This document shows, in pieces, positions 15,283-23,888 of a stretch of DNA of 34,236 nucleotides. The stretch spans positions 1 to 34,236 of the forward strand of contig CAMEJD010000011.1 in assembly GCA_945919375.1 (NCBI GenBank), written 5' to 3'. Source of the stretch: an uncultured Clostridia bacterium. Lineage in GTDB: Bacteria > Bacillota > Clostridia > Christensenellales > UBA1242. Under the pieces are notes generated by a model that was not told the origin of the DNA, did not search any database, and saw only the letters and a list, made by a program, of their open reading frames with translations. Both the position numbers and the translations under genes were made by a program. Every line of letters begins with the position of its first letter. Position 1 is the stretch's first letter.

Positions 15283-15311
15283 AAAAATATCACATAATTT
15301 GTGATATTTTT
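15283..15311. terminator. Bidirectional terminator between the coat-like gene and pepF
   Basis: A 12-bp perfect inverted repeat (15283-15294 with 15300-15311) with a 5-base loop is flanked by A and T runs. It closes the plus-strand small genes and the long minus-strand ileS-pepF operon. Confidence 0.85.
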
Positions 15312-15321
15312 ATTATAAATT

Positions 15322-17097
15322 TTAGATAAGTTTTTCAAATTCATTAAGTAAATTTTTCATACTTTCAAAAACAAAATCAAATGTTTCTTGCTTTTCAAGA
15401 TTTACTCCTGCAACTTTTAACAATTCAACTGGTGGCATTGTGCAACCAAGAGTCAAGAATTTTCTATAACCTTTCAATGTTTCTTTATCACCAGAAAAGA
15501 TTTTATTTGCAATATAAAAAGCCGAAATTAATCCTGTTGCATATTTATATACATAGAATGATGAATAGAAATGTGGTATTCTTGACCATTCGTATTGAAT
15601 TTCAGGGACAAGTTCAACATTTTCTCCAAAATAATGTTTGTTAAGATTATAGTAATATGAATTTAATGCTTCTGGAGTTGTATCTTCTCCATTTTGATAA
15701 GCAAAATGTGTATGTTCTTCAAATTCAGCAAACAATGTCTGACGGAAAATTGTTGAATAAAACATTTTAAACAAATAATCAAAATAGTAAATTTTTTCTT
15801 CTTTGGTTTGTGCCTTATTTAACAAATAATTAAGTAAAAGCATTTCATTTACTGTTGATGCAACTTCTGCAACAAAAATTTCATAACCGGCTTTTGTGCT
15901 TGGTTGATTTATATTTGAATAATATGTGTGCATACTATGCCCCATTTCATGAGCAATTGTAAACACATCGGTAAGAGTGCTCTCATAATTAAGCAAAACT
16001 ACTGGGTGTTTTCCATAATAACCCCATGAAAATGCACCTGTATCTTTGCCTTCATTTGCATAGACATCTAGCCATCTTTCTTGTTTTGCCTTTTTCATTA
16101 TTTCGTTATAATCATCACCCAATACCCTTGTTGCATCCAAAACAATATTATATGCTTCTTCATATGAATATTCTTTCTCAATTTTACCAGTTCCAATACG
16201 CATATCATAAACAGCAATTGTATCTTGTTTTAGAATTTTCTTTTTTAAATCAAAAAATTTATGAAAAACCGGCAAATTATCGTTTACACTTTTTATAAGT
16301 GTGTCATAAACAGATTTATTAACATCTTCTGCATACAAACTTGCATCAAGAGATGAATCAAAATGTCTTACTTTACTATAAAAATGGTCAGATTTAACAT
16401 TTCCCATATATATTGCCGTTATAGTATTATTTAGTTTGCCATATGCCCCATTCATATTTTGATAAGCACTTTTTCTTAATGCTCTATCTTGAGATATTGA
16501 ATATTTTGCATAATTTGAGTTGTTAAGTTCATATTTATTTCCATTACTATCAACAACATCATCAAATTTTATATCAGCAGTATCAATCTTATCAAAAATA
16601 TCAGAGAAATCACCAGCAAACTCACTTGTTGCTGAAAGCAGTTTTTCTTCTGCTTTTGACAACATATGTTTACGATTTTTGATTATATCTTTAAACATTA
16701 AATCATAATCTTTAAATTTTGGGTCAGCGATAATTGAATTTATGAAATCGTCATCTAACAAATTAAGTTCACTTGATATAAATGAACAATCTTCAGAAAT
16801 TTCTGTTGAAAGTTTATCTACCTTGTTTAATAAATTTAGGTATTTACTATCTTTTGAGTTTTCTTTTACTTTTAAACTGCTATAAACAGCAAGCAAACCA
16901 AGTTTTTCGCCCAAAATTTTGTCTTCTTGCAAGCAATTATAGATATTTTCTTTAGTTTTTAGATTATTTTCATATTTTAGAATTGATTTATAATTATCCT
17001 TAACATAATTATATATATTTTCCCATTCGTTTAAATCTTTTATATAATCAGTTAAATCCCACTTATATTTTTCTTCAATTTCTTCTCTTTTTTTCAT
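15322..17097 (-). CDS. pepF: Oligoendopeptidase F (M3 metallopeptidase)
   Basis: PepF is a cytoplasmic zinc peptidase that cuts oligopeptides of roughly 7-17 residues. The 591-residue protein matches the family's usual 600. The zinc motif HEMGHSMHTYY is near residue 384, with the downstream Glu ligand in the segment GYEIFVAEVASTVNEMLL. The conserved C-terminal YKYATGLISAF and family N-terminus (KYKWDLTDYIKDLNEWE) are present. The ATG has a GGAG site. It is the last gene of the run that begins with ileS, 19 bases after the RluA-type gene, and is followed by a strong terminator. If the operon is a single unit, PepF would rise when charged tRNA-Ile is scarce, which fits peptide recycling. Confidence 0.96.
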   Translation of the reverse strand: MKKREEIEEKYKWDLTDYIKDLNEWENIYNYVKDNYKSILKYENNLKTKENIYNCLQEDKILGEKLGLLAVYSSLKVKENSKDSKYLNLLNKVDKLSTEISEDCSFISSELNLLDDDFINSIIADPKFKDYDLMFKDIIKNRKHMLSKAEEKLLSATSEFAGDFSDIFDKIDTADIKFDDVVDSNGNKYELNNSNYAKYSISQDRALRKSAYQNMNGAYGKLNNTITAIYMGNVKSDHFYSKVRHFDSSLDASLYAEDVNKSVYDTLIKSVNDNLPVFHKFFDLKKKILKQDTIAVYDMRIGTGKIEKEYSYEEAYNIVLDATRVLGDDYNEIMKKAKQERWLDVYANEGKDTGAFSWGYYGKHPVVLLNYESTLTDVFTIAHEMGHSMHTYYSNINQPSTKAGYEIFVAEVASTVNEMLLLNYLLNKAQTKEEKIYYFDYLFKMFYSTIFRQTLFAEFEEHTHFAYQNGEDTTPEALNSYYYNLNKHYFGENVELVPEIQYEWSRIPHFYSSFYVYKYATGLISAFYIANKIFSGDKETLKGYRKFLTLGCTMPPVELLKVAGVNLEKQETFDFVFESMKNLLNEFEKLI

Positions 17098-17116
17098 AAT
17101 ATCTCCAAATTATAAG

Positions 17117-17803
17117 TTATTTAAGTTTATTTATTGAATTTTTAAACATCTCCCAAGGTTTTTGCTGTGGTGGACAAACCATGAAATGCATCGCTTGTTT
17201 TGTAACCGGATGTACAAAATTAAGTTTGTATGCCCATAATGCAAGGTTAGATTTTTCACCAATATACCCATATTTAGTATCTCCAAAAAGTGGAGTTTTT
17301 ATATTAGACATTTGAACTCTTATTTGATGACTTCTTCCCGTCTTTAACAAGACTTCAACCAATGCATATTTATTTTCATAAATATCAACAACATTATAGT
17401 CAAGTTCAGCCTTTTTGGCACCAACTTCTGTTTGCGGTACGATTTTTACAATATTTGTTTTTTCATCTTTTTTTAGATAATCAATTAGTGTTGCATTTTT
17501 GTACTTTGGTGTTCCACATACAACACAAAGATATTTTTTTTGAAAATCCTTTGTTGTTATTTGTTCGCAAAGTCTTTTTGCGGACTTTGATGTTTTTGCA
17601 AAAACCATAATGCCACCTGTTGGCCTATCTAGCCTATGAACAAGTCCAACATAAGCATTCCCCGGTTTGTTATATTTTTCTTTTATATATTGTTTCACCA
17701 TTGTAAGCATATCCAAATCGCCACTTTCATCACTTTGACTTGGAATATTTTGTGGTTTTATAACAACAATAATATGATTATCTTCATACAAAATATCTAC
17801 CAT
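17117..17803 (-). CDS. RluA-family pseudouridine synthase (no S4 domain)
   Basis: This 228-residue protein is a compact RluA-type RNA pseudouridine synthase. It has the catalytic motif GLVHRLDRPTGGIMVFAKTS with the active Asp, then GRSHQIRVQM and PLFGDTKYG. Unlike the RluD-type protein at 5846 it has no N-terminal S4 domain and begins directly with the catalytic fold (ILYEDNHIIVVIKP). RNA target unknown. I place the start at 17803 with GGGG upstream; the longer frame would add eight residues inside the methyltransferase gene. It overlaps that gene by seven bases, implying coupled translation. Confidence 0.92.
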   Translation of the reverse strand: MVDILYEDNHIIVVIKPQNIPSQSDESGDLDMLTMVKQYIKEKYNKPGNAYVGLVHRLDRPTGGIMVFAKTSKSAKRLCEQITTKDFQKKYLCVVCGTPKYKNATLIDYLKKDEKTNIVKIVPQTEVGAKKAELDYNVVDIYENKYALVEVLLKTGRSHQIRVQMSNIKTPLFGDTKYGYIGEKSNLALWAYKLNFVHPVTKQAMHFMVCPPQQKPWEMFKNSINKLK

Positions 17804-18645
17804 TTTTTTACCCCACTTGCTCCACAAGGCAATATGAGATTATCTTTGCACTTTATACCAACTTCATATGCATCAATATTACCTTCTCCAAAACAAAGTT
17901 GCAAAATATTACGAAGAACTAATGGTTGAAGCCCGGTTGTATACGAGTTAATAAGTACAAACAAAGGATTATCAGATAAAACTTGTTTTGTTAATTTTAC
18001 AAAATCAAATAAATTTTCTTCTATTTTCCACATTTCGCCACTTGGACCTCTGCCATAACTTGGTGGGTCCATAATAATGCCATCGTATTTATTCCCACGT
18101 CTAATTTCTCTTTCAACAAACTTTTTGCAATCATCAACAATATAGCGAACTGGTTTGCATTCTAACCCACTTAATTTTAGGTTTTGTTTACACCTATCAA
18201 CCATATTTTTACTTGCATCAACATGAGTCACAACAGCACCTGCCGATGTGCAAGCAACAGTTGCCCCACCTGTGTATGCGAAAAGATTTAGCACTTTTAT
18301 TGGTCTGTTGGCATTTTTTATTAAATCTATCATCATTGCCCAATTTGTTGCTTGCTCTGGAAAAAGACCTGTGTGTTTAAATCCCATAGGTTTTATTAAA
18401 AAGGTTAAATTACGCCAAGAAACAGTCCATTCATTTGACATTTTGCGTAAATATTCCCATTCTCCACCACCAGTTGATGACCTGTGATAATGTGCATGAA
18501 GTTCTTTTATTCTCAAATCTTTACCAGTATTCCAAATCACCTGAGGATCTGGGCGAAGAAGATAGTAATCTTTCCACCTTTCCAATTTTTCACCATTTGA
18601 AGTTGCCAAAACTTCATAATCTTTCCATTCTTCGTTTAATTTCAT
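17797..18645 (-). CDS. Class I SAM-dependent methyltransferase, RlmI-like
   Basis: The 282-residue protein has the Rossmann SAM-binding motif I VLNLFAYTGGATVACTSAGA (about residues 118-137), an acidic motif II (VTHVDAS) and motif IV DPPSYGRGPSGE (about 210-221). DPPSYGRG is typical of the RlmI/RlmK-like large-subunit rRNA methyltransferases, so an rRNA target is likely, but the usual PUA domain of RlmI is missing. The N-terminal 80 residues are Trp-rich (WKDYYLLRPDPQVIW). The start codon overlaps the GNAT stop by one base (TAATG), and AAAGGA lies upstream. With the adjacent pseudouridine synthase it makes a small RNA-modification module within the ileS operon. Confidence 0.9.
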   Translation of the reverse strand: MKLNEEWKDYEVLATSNGEKLERWKDYYLLRPDPQVIWNTGKDLRIKELHAHYHRSSTGGGEWEYLRKMSNEWTVSWRNLTFLIKPMGFKHTGLFPEQATNWAMMIDLIKNANRPIKVLNLFAYTGGATVACTSAGAVVTHVDASKNMVDRCKQNLKLSGLECKPVRYIVDDCKKFVEREIRRGNKYDGIIMDPPSYGRGPSGEMWKIEENLFDFVKLTKQVLSDNPLFVLINSYTTGLQPLVLRNILQLCFGEGNIDAYEVGIKCKDNLILPCGASGVKKW

Positions 18646-19172
18646 TAAAATTTCCTTTCAAAATAAAAGATTTTATCATCTTCTTTTATCTTTTTAAAAT
18701 TATTTTTTTCTAATACTCTTCGTGATGCGATATTGCTTCTATAACAATTTGCCTTTACACATTTTATGCCATTATCTTTTGCATATTTGCACATAAGTTC
18801 AACTGCACTTGTTGCATAGCCACGATTTTGGTATCTTTTGCCTATTCCATAGCCTATTTCAACTTCGCCATTTTCATTTGGGCAACCTTTAAAATCTATT
18901 GTGCCTATAATATTTTTATTGAGCAAAGAAACTATAAGCCAACTTGTGTTGTATATCCAATTTTGTGGTTCTTTTTCTTGCATTTTTAATTGAAAATCAA
19001 GCATAGTTTCTAGGTCTTTAATATCTTCGCCATCATATTCAAGATTTATATACTTTTCAAACCCAGATATATCTTCTTTAAAAAATTTAAGTTCTTCGGA
19101 GGTTAATGGGAAAATTAGAACTTCACTTCCGTCAAATTCACTAATTTCTCCATCATTTTTCATATATAACAT
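18645..19172 (-). CDS. GNAT-family N-acetyltransferase
   Basis: This 175-residue protein has the GNAT fold signature. Motif A, IGYGIGKRYQNRGYATSAVELMCKYA (about residues 106-131), includes the acetyl-CoA pyrophosphate loop RYQNRGYA. Motif B contains ANCYRSNIASRRVLEKNNF, as in RimJ/RimL-like enzymes. The first 60 residues are acidic and lack a recognised domain. Substrate unknown; family members acetylate protein N-termini or small molecules. The ATG at 19172 has AAAGG at good spacing, overlapping the end of ileS. It lies one base from the ileS stop and shares TAATG with the methyltransferase gene. Confidence 0.88.
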   Translation of the reverse strand: MLYMKNDGEISEFDGSEVLIFPLTSEELKFFKEDISGFEKYINLEYDGEDIKDLETMLDFQLKMQEKEPQNWIYNTSWLIVSLLNKNIIGTIDFKGCPNENGEVEIGYGIGKRYQNRGYATSAVELMCKYAKDNGIKCVKANCYRSNIASRRVLEKNNFKKIKEDDKIFYFERKF

Positions 19173-19173
19173 A

Positions 19174-22100
19174 TTATGCCTTTACCTTAACAGTAACTGT
19201 TTCTCCACCAATTGTAATTTCATTTGTAAAGTCAGGATTTTCTACTTTACCAAATTCTTTTACAAGTGCTTCACTTACTATTTTATCTTTGTATTTATTT
19301 AATACTTTGTTTATTGTTTCATCGTTTGAGTCAATTTCAAGACAAATTCTTTGTTCAATTAGGTATCCACTTTGTTTTCTTATAACTTGAATTGCCCTTA
19401 TAAGTTCTCTTGATAAACCTTCCAACATTAAGTTTTCATCAAGTGTAATATCAAGAACAACAGTTATATTATTTTCGGTTGATATTACATAGTCTTTTTT
19501 AGCTTTATAGCAAAGTACAAATAAATCTTTTGATAAATTATCATAACCACAAATGCTAACTGCACCTTGATTATACATATCAACAAGTTTTTTCATTTCA
19601 TCTTCGCTTAATTCAAGCAAAGTATTTCTTACTTTTTGGACATCACCTTTAAGGACTTTCCCCGCTTCTTTAAAGTTTACTTGAAGATAAGCATCGTTAA
19701 ATCTTGATTTATCGTGTTCAAAGACAATTTCTTTTATATTCAATTCATCTTTGATTACTGATTCATAATCCAAAACTGCTTGTTTTGTTCTTTCATCAAC
19801 AATTAGATACATTGTTTTTAGTGGTTGTTTTATTTTTAATTGGTTTTCGTTTCTTAATTTTTGCCCAACTGCAATAATTTCTCTTGCTACATTTGTTTTA
19901 AAGATAAGGTCATTATCTTCAACAACACATTCTGTTCCATTTGGGAAGCCACCCATCATAACTGTCAATTCGGCATTTGGTTCAATTTCTCTTACCATAT
20001 GTTGCCAAATATATTCGCACATAAATGGTGTTATTGGTGCCATAATTTGTGTTACGGTTTTTAGTGCATAATAAAGTGAATAATATGCATTGAGTTTGTC
20101 TTCAGCCTCTTCACTCTTCCAAAATCTTCTTCTGTTTATTCTTATATACCAGTTTGTTAGGTCATCAATATAACTTTCAAAATCTTTTATTACCATAAAG
20201 TATTGGTTATTTTCATAATTATCTTTTGCTCTTTTTGCAAAATCGTTTGTAGATAAAATCAACCATTTGTCTGTTATATCCAAATTCTTTGGAACGTATC
20301 CATCAATTTTTGGATTATCAAGACATGCATAAGTGTTAAAGAATATATATGCATTCCATAGTCCTAGGAATTTTCTTCTAACTTCGTCACATATTCCATA
20401 ACCAAAACGGGTGTCATTTTGCATATTATTTGCGGCGAATATATATCTCAAAACATCTGCGCCGTATTTTTCAACAACAACATTAAAATCAATATTGTTT
20501 GGCCCACTCTTGCTAAATTTTGAGCCATCTTCTGCAACAAGCATAGCAAAACCAATAACTTTTTTGTAAGGTGCTCTATTTTCAAGTGCGACACTCATAA
20601 ATAACAATGAATAGAACCAAAGTCTTATTTGCTCTTTCATTTCAATTACACAATCAACAGGGAAATTCTTTTTCCAATATTCTTTGTCTGTAAAGTATTT
20701 TTTTGTTGAAAATGGAGTAATCCCTGCATCAAGCCAGCAGTCACCAACTTCTGGAACTCTTTTTACTTTGTTGCCACAATGCGGACAAGTGATTTCAATT
20801 TTATCAATATAAGGTCTATGAAGGTGTGGAAGTGAATCTACCTCTTCTTTACTTGATAACTTTTTAAATTCATCAAGTGATCCAACAACTGTAAGTTCAT
20901 GGCAATGCTCACAACGATAGAATGGCAATGGTAGTCCATAAAAACGCTTTCGTGAGATATTCCAATCTCCCATATTGTTTAACCAATCAAGCATACGCTT
21001 TTTGATAAATTCAGGTTGCCATTTTACTGTATCAACTGCTTCAATAAGTCTTGGGCGAATTTCATCAGCCTTTAAGTACCATTCTTTTGACAAACGGAAA
21101 ATTAAAGGATTTTTGCATCTCCAACAAATTGGATATCTATGTTTATGTTTATGAACATAATAGAGTTTATCTCTCTTTTTTAATTCTTCAAAAACTTCAT
21201 CTGCAACTTCGGTTGTGCTTTTGCCCGAGAAAAAGCCAAAGTCATTATAGAAAATTCCATTTTCATCAACAGGACAAACTTTTTTAAGACCAAGCCTTTC
21301 GCCAAGTTCAAAGTCTTCTGCACCACATCCCGGAGCAATGTGAACTGCACCACTTCCTTCTGTTGCATCAACATCTTCCCATGCAACAACTTTGTGTGTG
21401 AATTGTTGTTCTTTTAATTCAGGGAAGCAAGTTTCATATTCAAGACCAACGAGTTCACTTCCCTTTACTTCTTTTTCAATACTAATCAAATCATCCTTAA
21501 GTGCTTTTAGTGCGTCACTGCAAACAACAAGTTGTCTTGTTGTGCTTTTTACATTGCATATGCTGTATGTTAAGTTTGGATTTACTGCAATTGCAACATT
21601 GCTTGAAAGTGTCCAAGGTGTTGTTGTCCATACAAGCATACTTAAATTGCTGTCTTTTACTGGCAACTTAAAAAACACTGCCATATGCTCCATATCTTGA
21701 TAATTATCTGCACATTCGTGTTCAGAAAGTGATGTTCCACAATGACTACACCAAGGCATTGGTCTGTATTTTTCAATTAACCAACCTCTTTTGTAACATT
21801 CTTTTAAAAAGTACCAAATGGTTGTTATGTTCTCATCACTATTAGTGAAATATGAATTATCCCAGTCCATCCATTGTCCAAGACGTTTGCTTTGTTCTGT
21901 TATTCTGCCAGAATAGTACTTTACTCTATCTCTGCATGCTTCAACAAACTTGTCCATTCCAAAAGACAAAATATCTCTTTTATCTTTGAGCCCCAAAGCC
22001 TTTTCAACATTGACTTCAACCCATAAGCCTTGTGCATCAAAGCCATTTTGATAGCAACTATCGTAGCCTTCCATACTTTTGAATTTGAGCATAATATCTT

Positions 22101-22293
22101 TTAATGCTCTGTTCCAAACATGGTGTAATTTCATCTCATTATTTGCAGTGATTGGCCCATCAAGAAATGGGAAATACTTTCCAGTTTTTTGATTTTTTTC
22201 ACGCATTTTTTTAAAGCAATTTTCTTTTTCCCAAAAATCTAGGATATGGTGTTCCATATCAATAAAATTTGGCATACCTTGTTCTTTTTCCAT
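19174..22293 (-). CDS. ileS: Isoleucyl-tRNA synthetase (long, ileS2-like form)
   Basis: IleRS charges tRNA-Ile and edits valine. At 1039 residues it belongs with the longer class of IleRS rather than the roughly 930-residue common bacterial form. The HIGH signature is replaced by LHHVW (residues 56-60, within DGPITANNEMKLHHVWNR), a variant I recall from one IleRS clade. KMSKS appears as KFSKS near residue 590. The editing domain has VWTTTPWTL and WEDVDATEGSGAVHIAPG. Zinc-type pairs CSHC, CRWC-like and CPHC occur. A long C-terminal extension follows. The start has AGGAGA and is preceded by an Ile-type T-box leader. It heads a five-gene run ending with pepF. Confidence 0.97.
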   Translation of the reverse strand: MEKEQGMPNFIDMEHHILDFWEKENCFKKMREKNQKTGKYFPFLDGPITANNEMKLHHVWNRALKDIMLKFKSMEGYDSCYQNGFDAQGLWVEVNVEKALGLKDKRDILSFGMDKFVEACRDRVKYYSGRITEQSKRLGQWMDWDNSYFTNSDENITTIWYFLKECYKRGWLIEKYRPMPWCSHCGTSLSEHECADNYQDMEHMAVFFKLPVKDSNLSMLVWTTTPWTLSSNVAIAVNPNLTYSICNVKSTTRQLVVCSDALKALKDDLISIEKEVKGSELVGLEYETCFPELKEQQFTHKVVAWEDVDATEGSGAVHIAPGCGAEDFELGERLGLKKVCPVDENGIFYNDFGFFSGKSTTEVADEVFEELKKRDKLYYVHKHKHRYPICWRCKNPLIFRLSKEWYLKADEIRPRLIEAVDTVKWQPEFIKKRMLDWLNNMGDWNISRKRFYGLPLPFYRCEHCHELTVVGSLDEFKKLSSKEEVDSLPHLHRPYIDKIEITCPHCGNKVKRVPEVGDCWLDAGITPFSTKKYFTDKEYWKKNFPVDCVIEMKEQIRLWFYSLLFMSVALENRAPYKKVIGFAMLVAEDGSKFSKSGPNNIDFNVVVEKYGADVLRYIFAANNMQNDTRFGYGICDEVRRKFLGLWNAYIFFNTYACLDNPKIDGYVPKNLDITDKWLILSTNDFAKRAKDNYENNQYFMVIKDFESYIDDLTNWYIRINRRRFWKSEEAEDKLNAYYSLYYALKTVTQIMAPITPFMCEYIWQHMVREIEPNAELTVMMGGFPNGTECVVEDNDLIFKTNVAREIIAVGQKLRNENQLKIKQPLKTMYLIVDERTKQAVLDYESVIKDELNIKEIVFEHDKSRFNDAYLQVNFKEAGKVLKGDVQKVRNTLLELSEDEMKKLVDMYNQGAVSICGYDNLSKDLFVLCYKAKKDYVISTENNITVVLDITLDENLMLEGLSRELIRAIQVIRKQSGYLIEQRICLEIDSNDETINKVLNKYKDKIVSEALVKEFGKVENPDFTNEITIGGETVTVKVKA

Positions 22294-22314
22294 TACAATC
22301 TCCTAATTCATAAA

Positions 22315-22351
22315 TAAAAAATAGACTCTGCAAAAACAAATGCAAAGTCCA
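22315..22351 (-). terminator. T-box-controlled terminator upstream of ileS
   Basis: On the minus strand TGGACTTTGCA (22341-22351) pairs with TGCAGAGTCTA (22322-22332) as an 11-bp stem with G-U pairs, followed by TTTTTT. It is the terminator half of the ileS leader switch. Confidence 0.85.
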
Positions 22352-22551
22352 TTAAAAAACAATTTGTCTATGTGAACACTTGCACCATCATGCAATACTT
22401 CTATAACGGGAAGTTGCCGACCTTCTTTACTATTGGTTCAAAAAGGCAACTAGAAAGTGATACTGTTGCAAGATTTGATACATATTTTCACCAACCATAT
22501 GCTCTCTTAATCAAACACATTACACAGCGTGTCTTTCATTATCGTTTTTAC
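22322..22551 (-). ncRNA. Isoleucine T-box leader of ileS
   Basis: The roughly 230-base leader between a consensus promoter and ileS has T-box architecture. Stem I starts with GAAAG pairing to CTTTC. AGAGAGC and the distal-loop GGTTGGTGAAAA follow. The 3' side of stem I carries GTATCAC, where ATC (22459-22461) fits an isoleucine specifier. Farther down TGCATGATGGTGCAA could be the antiterminator, with TGGT able to pair with the ACCA end of uncharged tRNA-Ile. A strong terminator follows. The usual T-box core (GGTGGNACCGCG) is not recognisable, so this is a divergent example. Uncharged tRNA-Ile should favour read-through. Confidence 0.8.
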
Positions 22552-22557
22552 ACATAA

Positions 22558-22587
22558 AAAATACCACAAAATTACTCGTTATGTCAA
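22558..22587 (-). promoter_or_regulatory. Promoter of the ileS T-box operon
   Basis: A perfect TTGACA (22582-22587) and TATTTT (22558-22563) are spaced by 18 bases. The start would fall near 22551, at the 5' edge of the T-box. Confidence 0.7.
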
Positions 22588-22607
22588 CTATATTAAGTCA
22601 AAAAGAA

Positions 22608-22925
22608 TTATAACTCATATTCTTTGCCATATTCTTTCAAACTCTCCAACTTTGAAGCAATTATGCTTTGAAATTTTTGATACACATCTGCCAATTTTAG
22701 TTCATCCAAATTGTCATTCTTTGAATATGCATCCATAGAATTATTGTATGCCATTTTCATTTGGTCACTTAAATAATTTAATTGAGCAACCGGCAAATCA
22801 TTTACACAACTTTTAAATTGTTTGTAAATGTTATGCAATTTGGCATTTATTGAATCTTTGGAATCAAACTTTTCCACAGCAATATCCAGTGCCTTTGAAA
22901 GCAATGGGAAAATGTTTATTATCAT
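22608..22925 (-). CDS. Unrecognised 105-residue helical protein
   Basis: I do not recognise this protein. It has no signal peptide or Cys-rich motif, and its only cysteine is in KQFKSCVNDLP. The sequence looks all-helical: about residues 1-20 amphipathic (IFPLLSKALDIAVEKF), then HNIYKQFKSC, LNYLSDQMKMAYNNSMDAY and a C-terminal helix KFQSIIASKLESLKEYGKEYEL. Translation is strongly supported by a GGGGG ribosome site nine bases before the ATG. Transcription is supported by a good promoter with TTGACG and TAAAAT spaced by 17. It sits alone between the radical SAM gene and the ileS leader. No terminator was seen after it, so it may read into the T-box region. Confidence 0.75.
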   Translation of the reverse strand: MIINIFPLLSKALDIAVEKFDSKDSINAKLHNIYKQFKSCVNDLPVAQLNYLSDQMKMAYNNSMDAYSKNDNLDELKLADVYQKFQSIIASKLESLKEYGKEYEL

Positions 22926-22953
22926 AATATTATTCCCCCTTAATATCGCTTAT

Positions 22954-22982
22954 ATTTTAAACTAAAAATAAATGCTCGTCAA
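22954..22982 (-). promoter_or_regulatory. Promoter of the 105-residue gene
   Basis: TTGACG (22977-22982) and TAAAAT (22954-22959) are spaced by 17 bases on the minus strand. Confidence 0.65.
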
Positions 22983-23014
22983 CATCAAAAAATGTCAAAC
23001 AAAGTCCCACTTTG
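22983..23014 (-). terminator. Possible weak terminator after the radical SAM gene
   Basis: CAAAGT-GGG-ACTTTG (23000-23014) lies at the end of the coding region and is followed, after a short gap, by ATTTTTT. Its stem is short and the loop tight. Confidence 0.35.
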
Positions 23015-23849
23015 GGATATAAACAGTTCCGCTACTTTCTCTCTCTTGCACATAGCCATCAAGATTTAGTTCCAAGTATTTTGAAACGACTTTTTCATAC
23101 TCTCTTTTTGTGATTTTTCGATTTATTTCAGGATATTCGCTTGCCTTTGCATATGGTGTGTATTGAGCCATTAAACTTACTTTTGTTTGTGGCAAATTTT
23201 CTTTTAACCACTCCAAAATTTTTGTACTATCATATGTACAAAGTGGCAAAATAAGATGTCTTACAATAAGCCCCTGCTTCATCATTCCATTCTCAAATTT
23301 ATCTTCTTTTAGTTTACGCATACAAAGGAGTGCTTTTGATGTTTTTTCAAAATAGTCACTGCAATTTGAGTACTTTGAAGATAACATTGGGTCAATGTAC
23401 TTTAAATCCGGCAAGAATATATCCACATACTTGGATAGATCTTTCAATGTTTCCACATTCTCATAACCATGAGTGTTATATACTATGGGTATATTAGGTT
23501 TGTATACTTTTAATGCTTCAATAATACCTTTCACAAAGTGTGTTGGATTGACAAGGTTGATATTTTCCGCCCCCATATTTTCCAATTCTTTAAAAATGTC
23601 TGCGAGTTGATTTGGTGTTATTGTCTTTCCAAAATCAAGACTTGATATTTCATAATTTTGACAAAAAACGCACTTTAAAGAGCATCCAGAAAAAAAGATA
23701 GCACCACTGCCTTTCTCTCCGCTTATGCAAGGTTCTTCAAACATAAAAAGCGAATATTTTGCTATCTTTATTTCATTACTCTCGCCACAACATCCCTTGC
23801 TAAAATCTCTATCAATATTACACTTTCTTGGACACAAATTACAATTCAT
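22995..23849 (-). CDS. PflX-like radical SAM protein
   Basis: The 284-residue protein contains the radical SAM cluster motif CSLKCVFC (C56, C60, C63), followed by QN and, later, the GTITTPNQ-like stretch TITPNQLADI. An additional Cys set at the N-terminus (C3, C6, C10, C20, C21) suggests a second metal site. This layout matches the COG1313/PflX group, homologues of pyruvate formate-lyase activase with unknown substrates. The central VYNTHGYENVETL and FLPDLKY segments fit that group. No glycyl-radical enzyme is encoded nearby. No Shine-Dalgarno site is visible before the ATG. A TTGACA lies upstream, with only a poor -10 (TACGCT), raising the possibility of a very short leader. Confidence 0.85.
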   Translation of the reverse strand: MNCNLCPRKCNIDRDFSKGCCGESNEIKIAKYSLFMFEEPCISGEKGSGAIFFSGCSLKCVFCQNYEISSLDFGKTITPNQLADIFKELENMGAENINLVNPTHFVKGIIEALKVYKPNIPIVYNTHGYENVETLKDLSKYVDIFLPDLKYIDPMLSSKYSNCSDYFEKTSKALLCMRKLKEDKFENGMMKQGLIVRHLILPLCTYDSTKILEWLKENLPQTKVSLMAQYTPYAKASEYPEINRKITKREYEKVVSKYLELNLDGYVQERESSGTVYIPKWDFV

Positions 23850-23888
23850 GCTTATAGCGTAATATAGTTTGTTTTGTTTGTCAAATGT

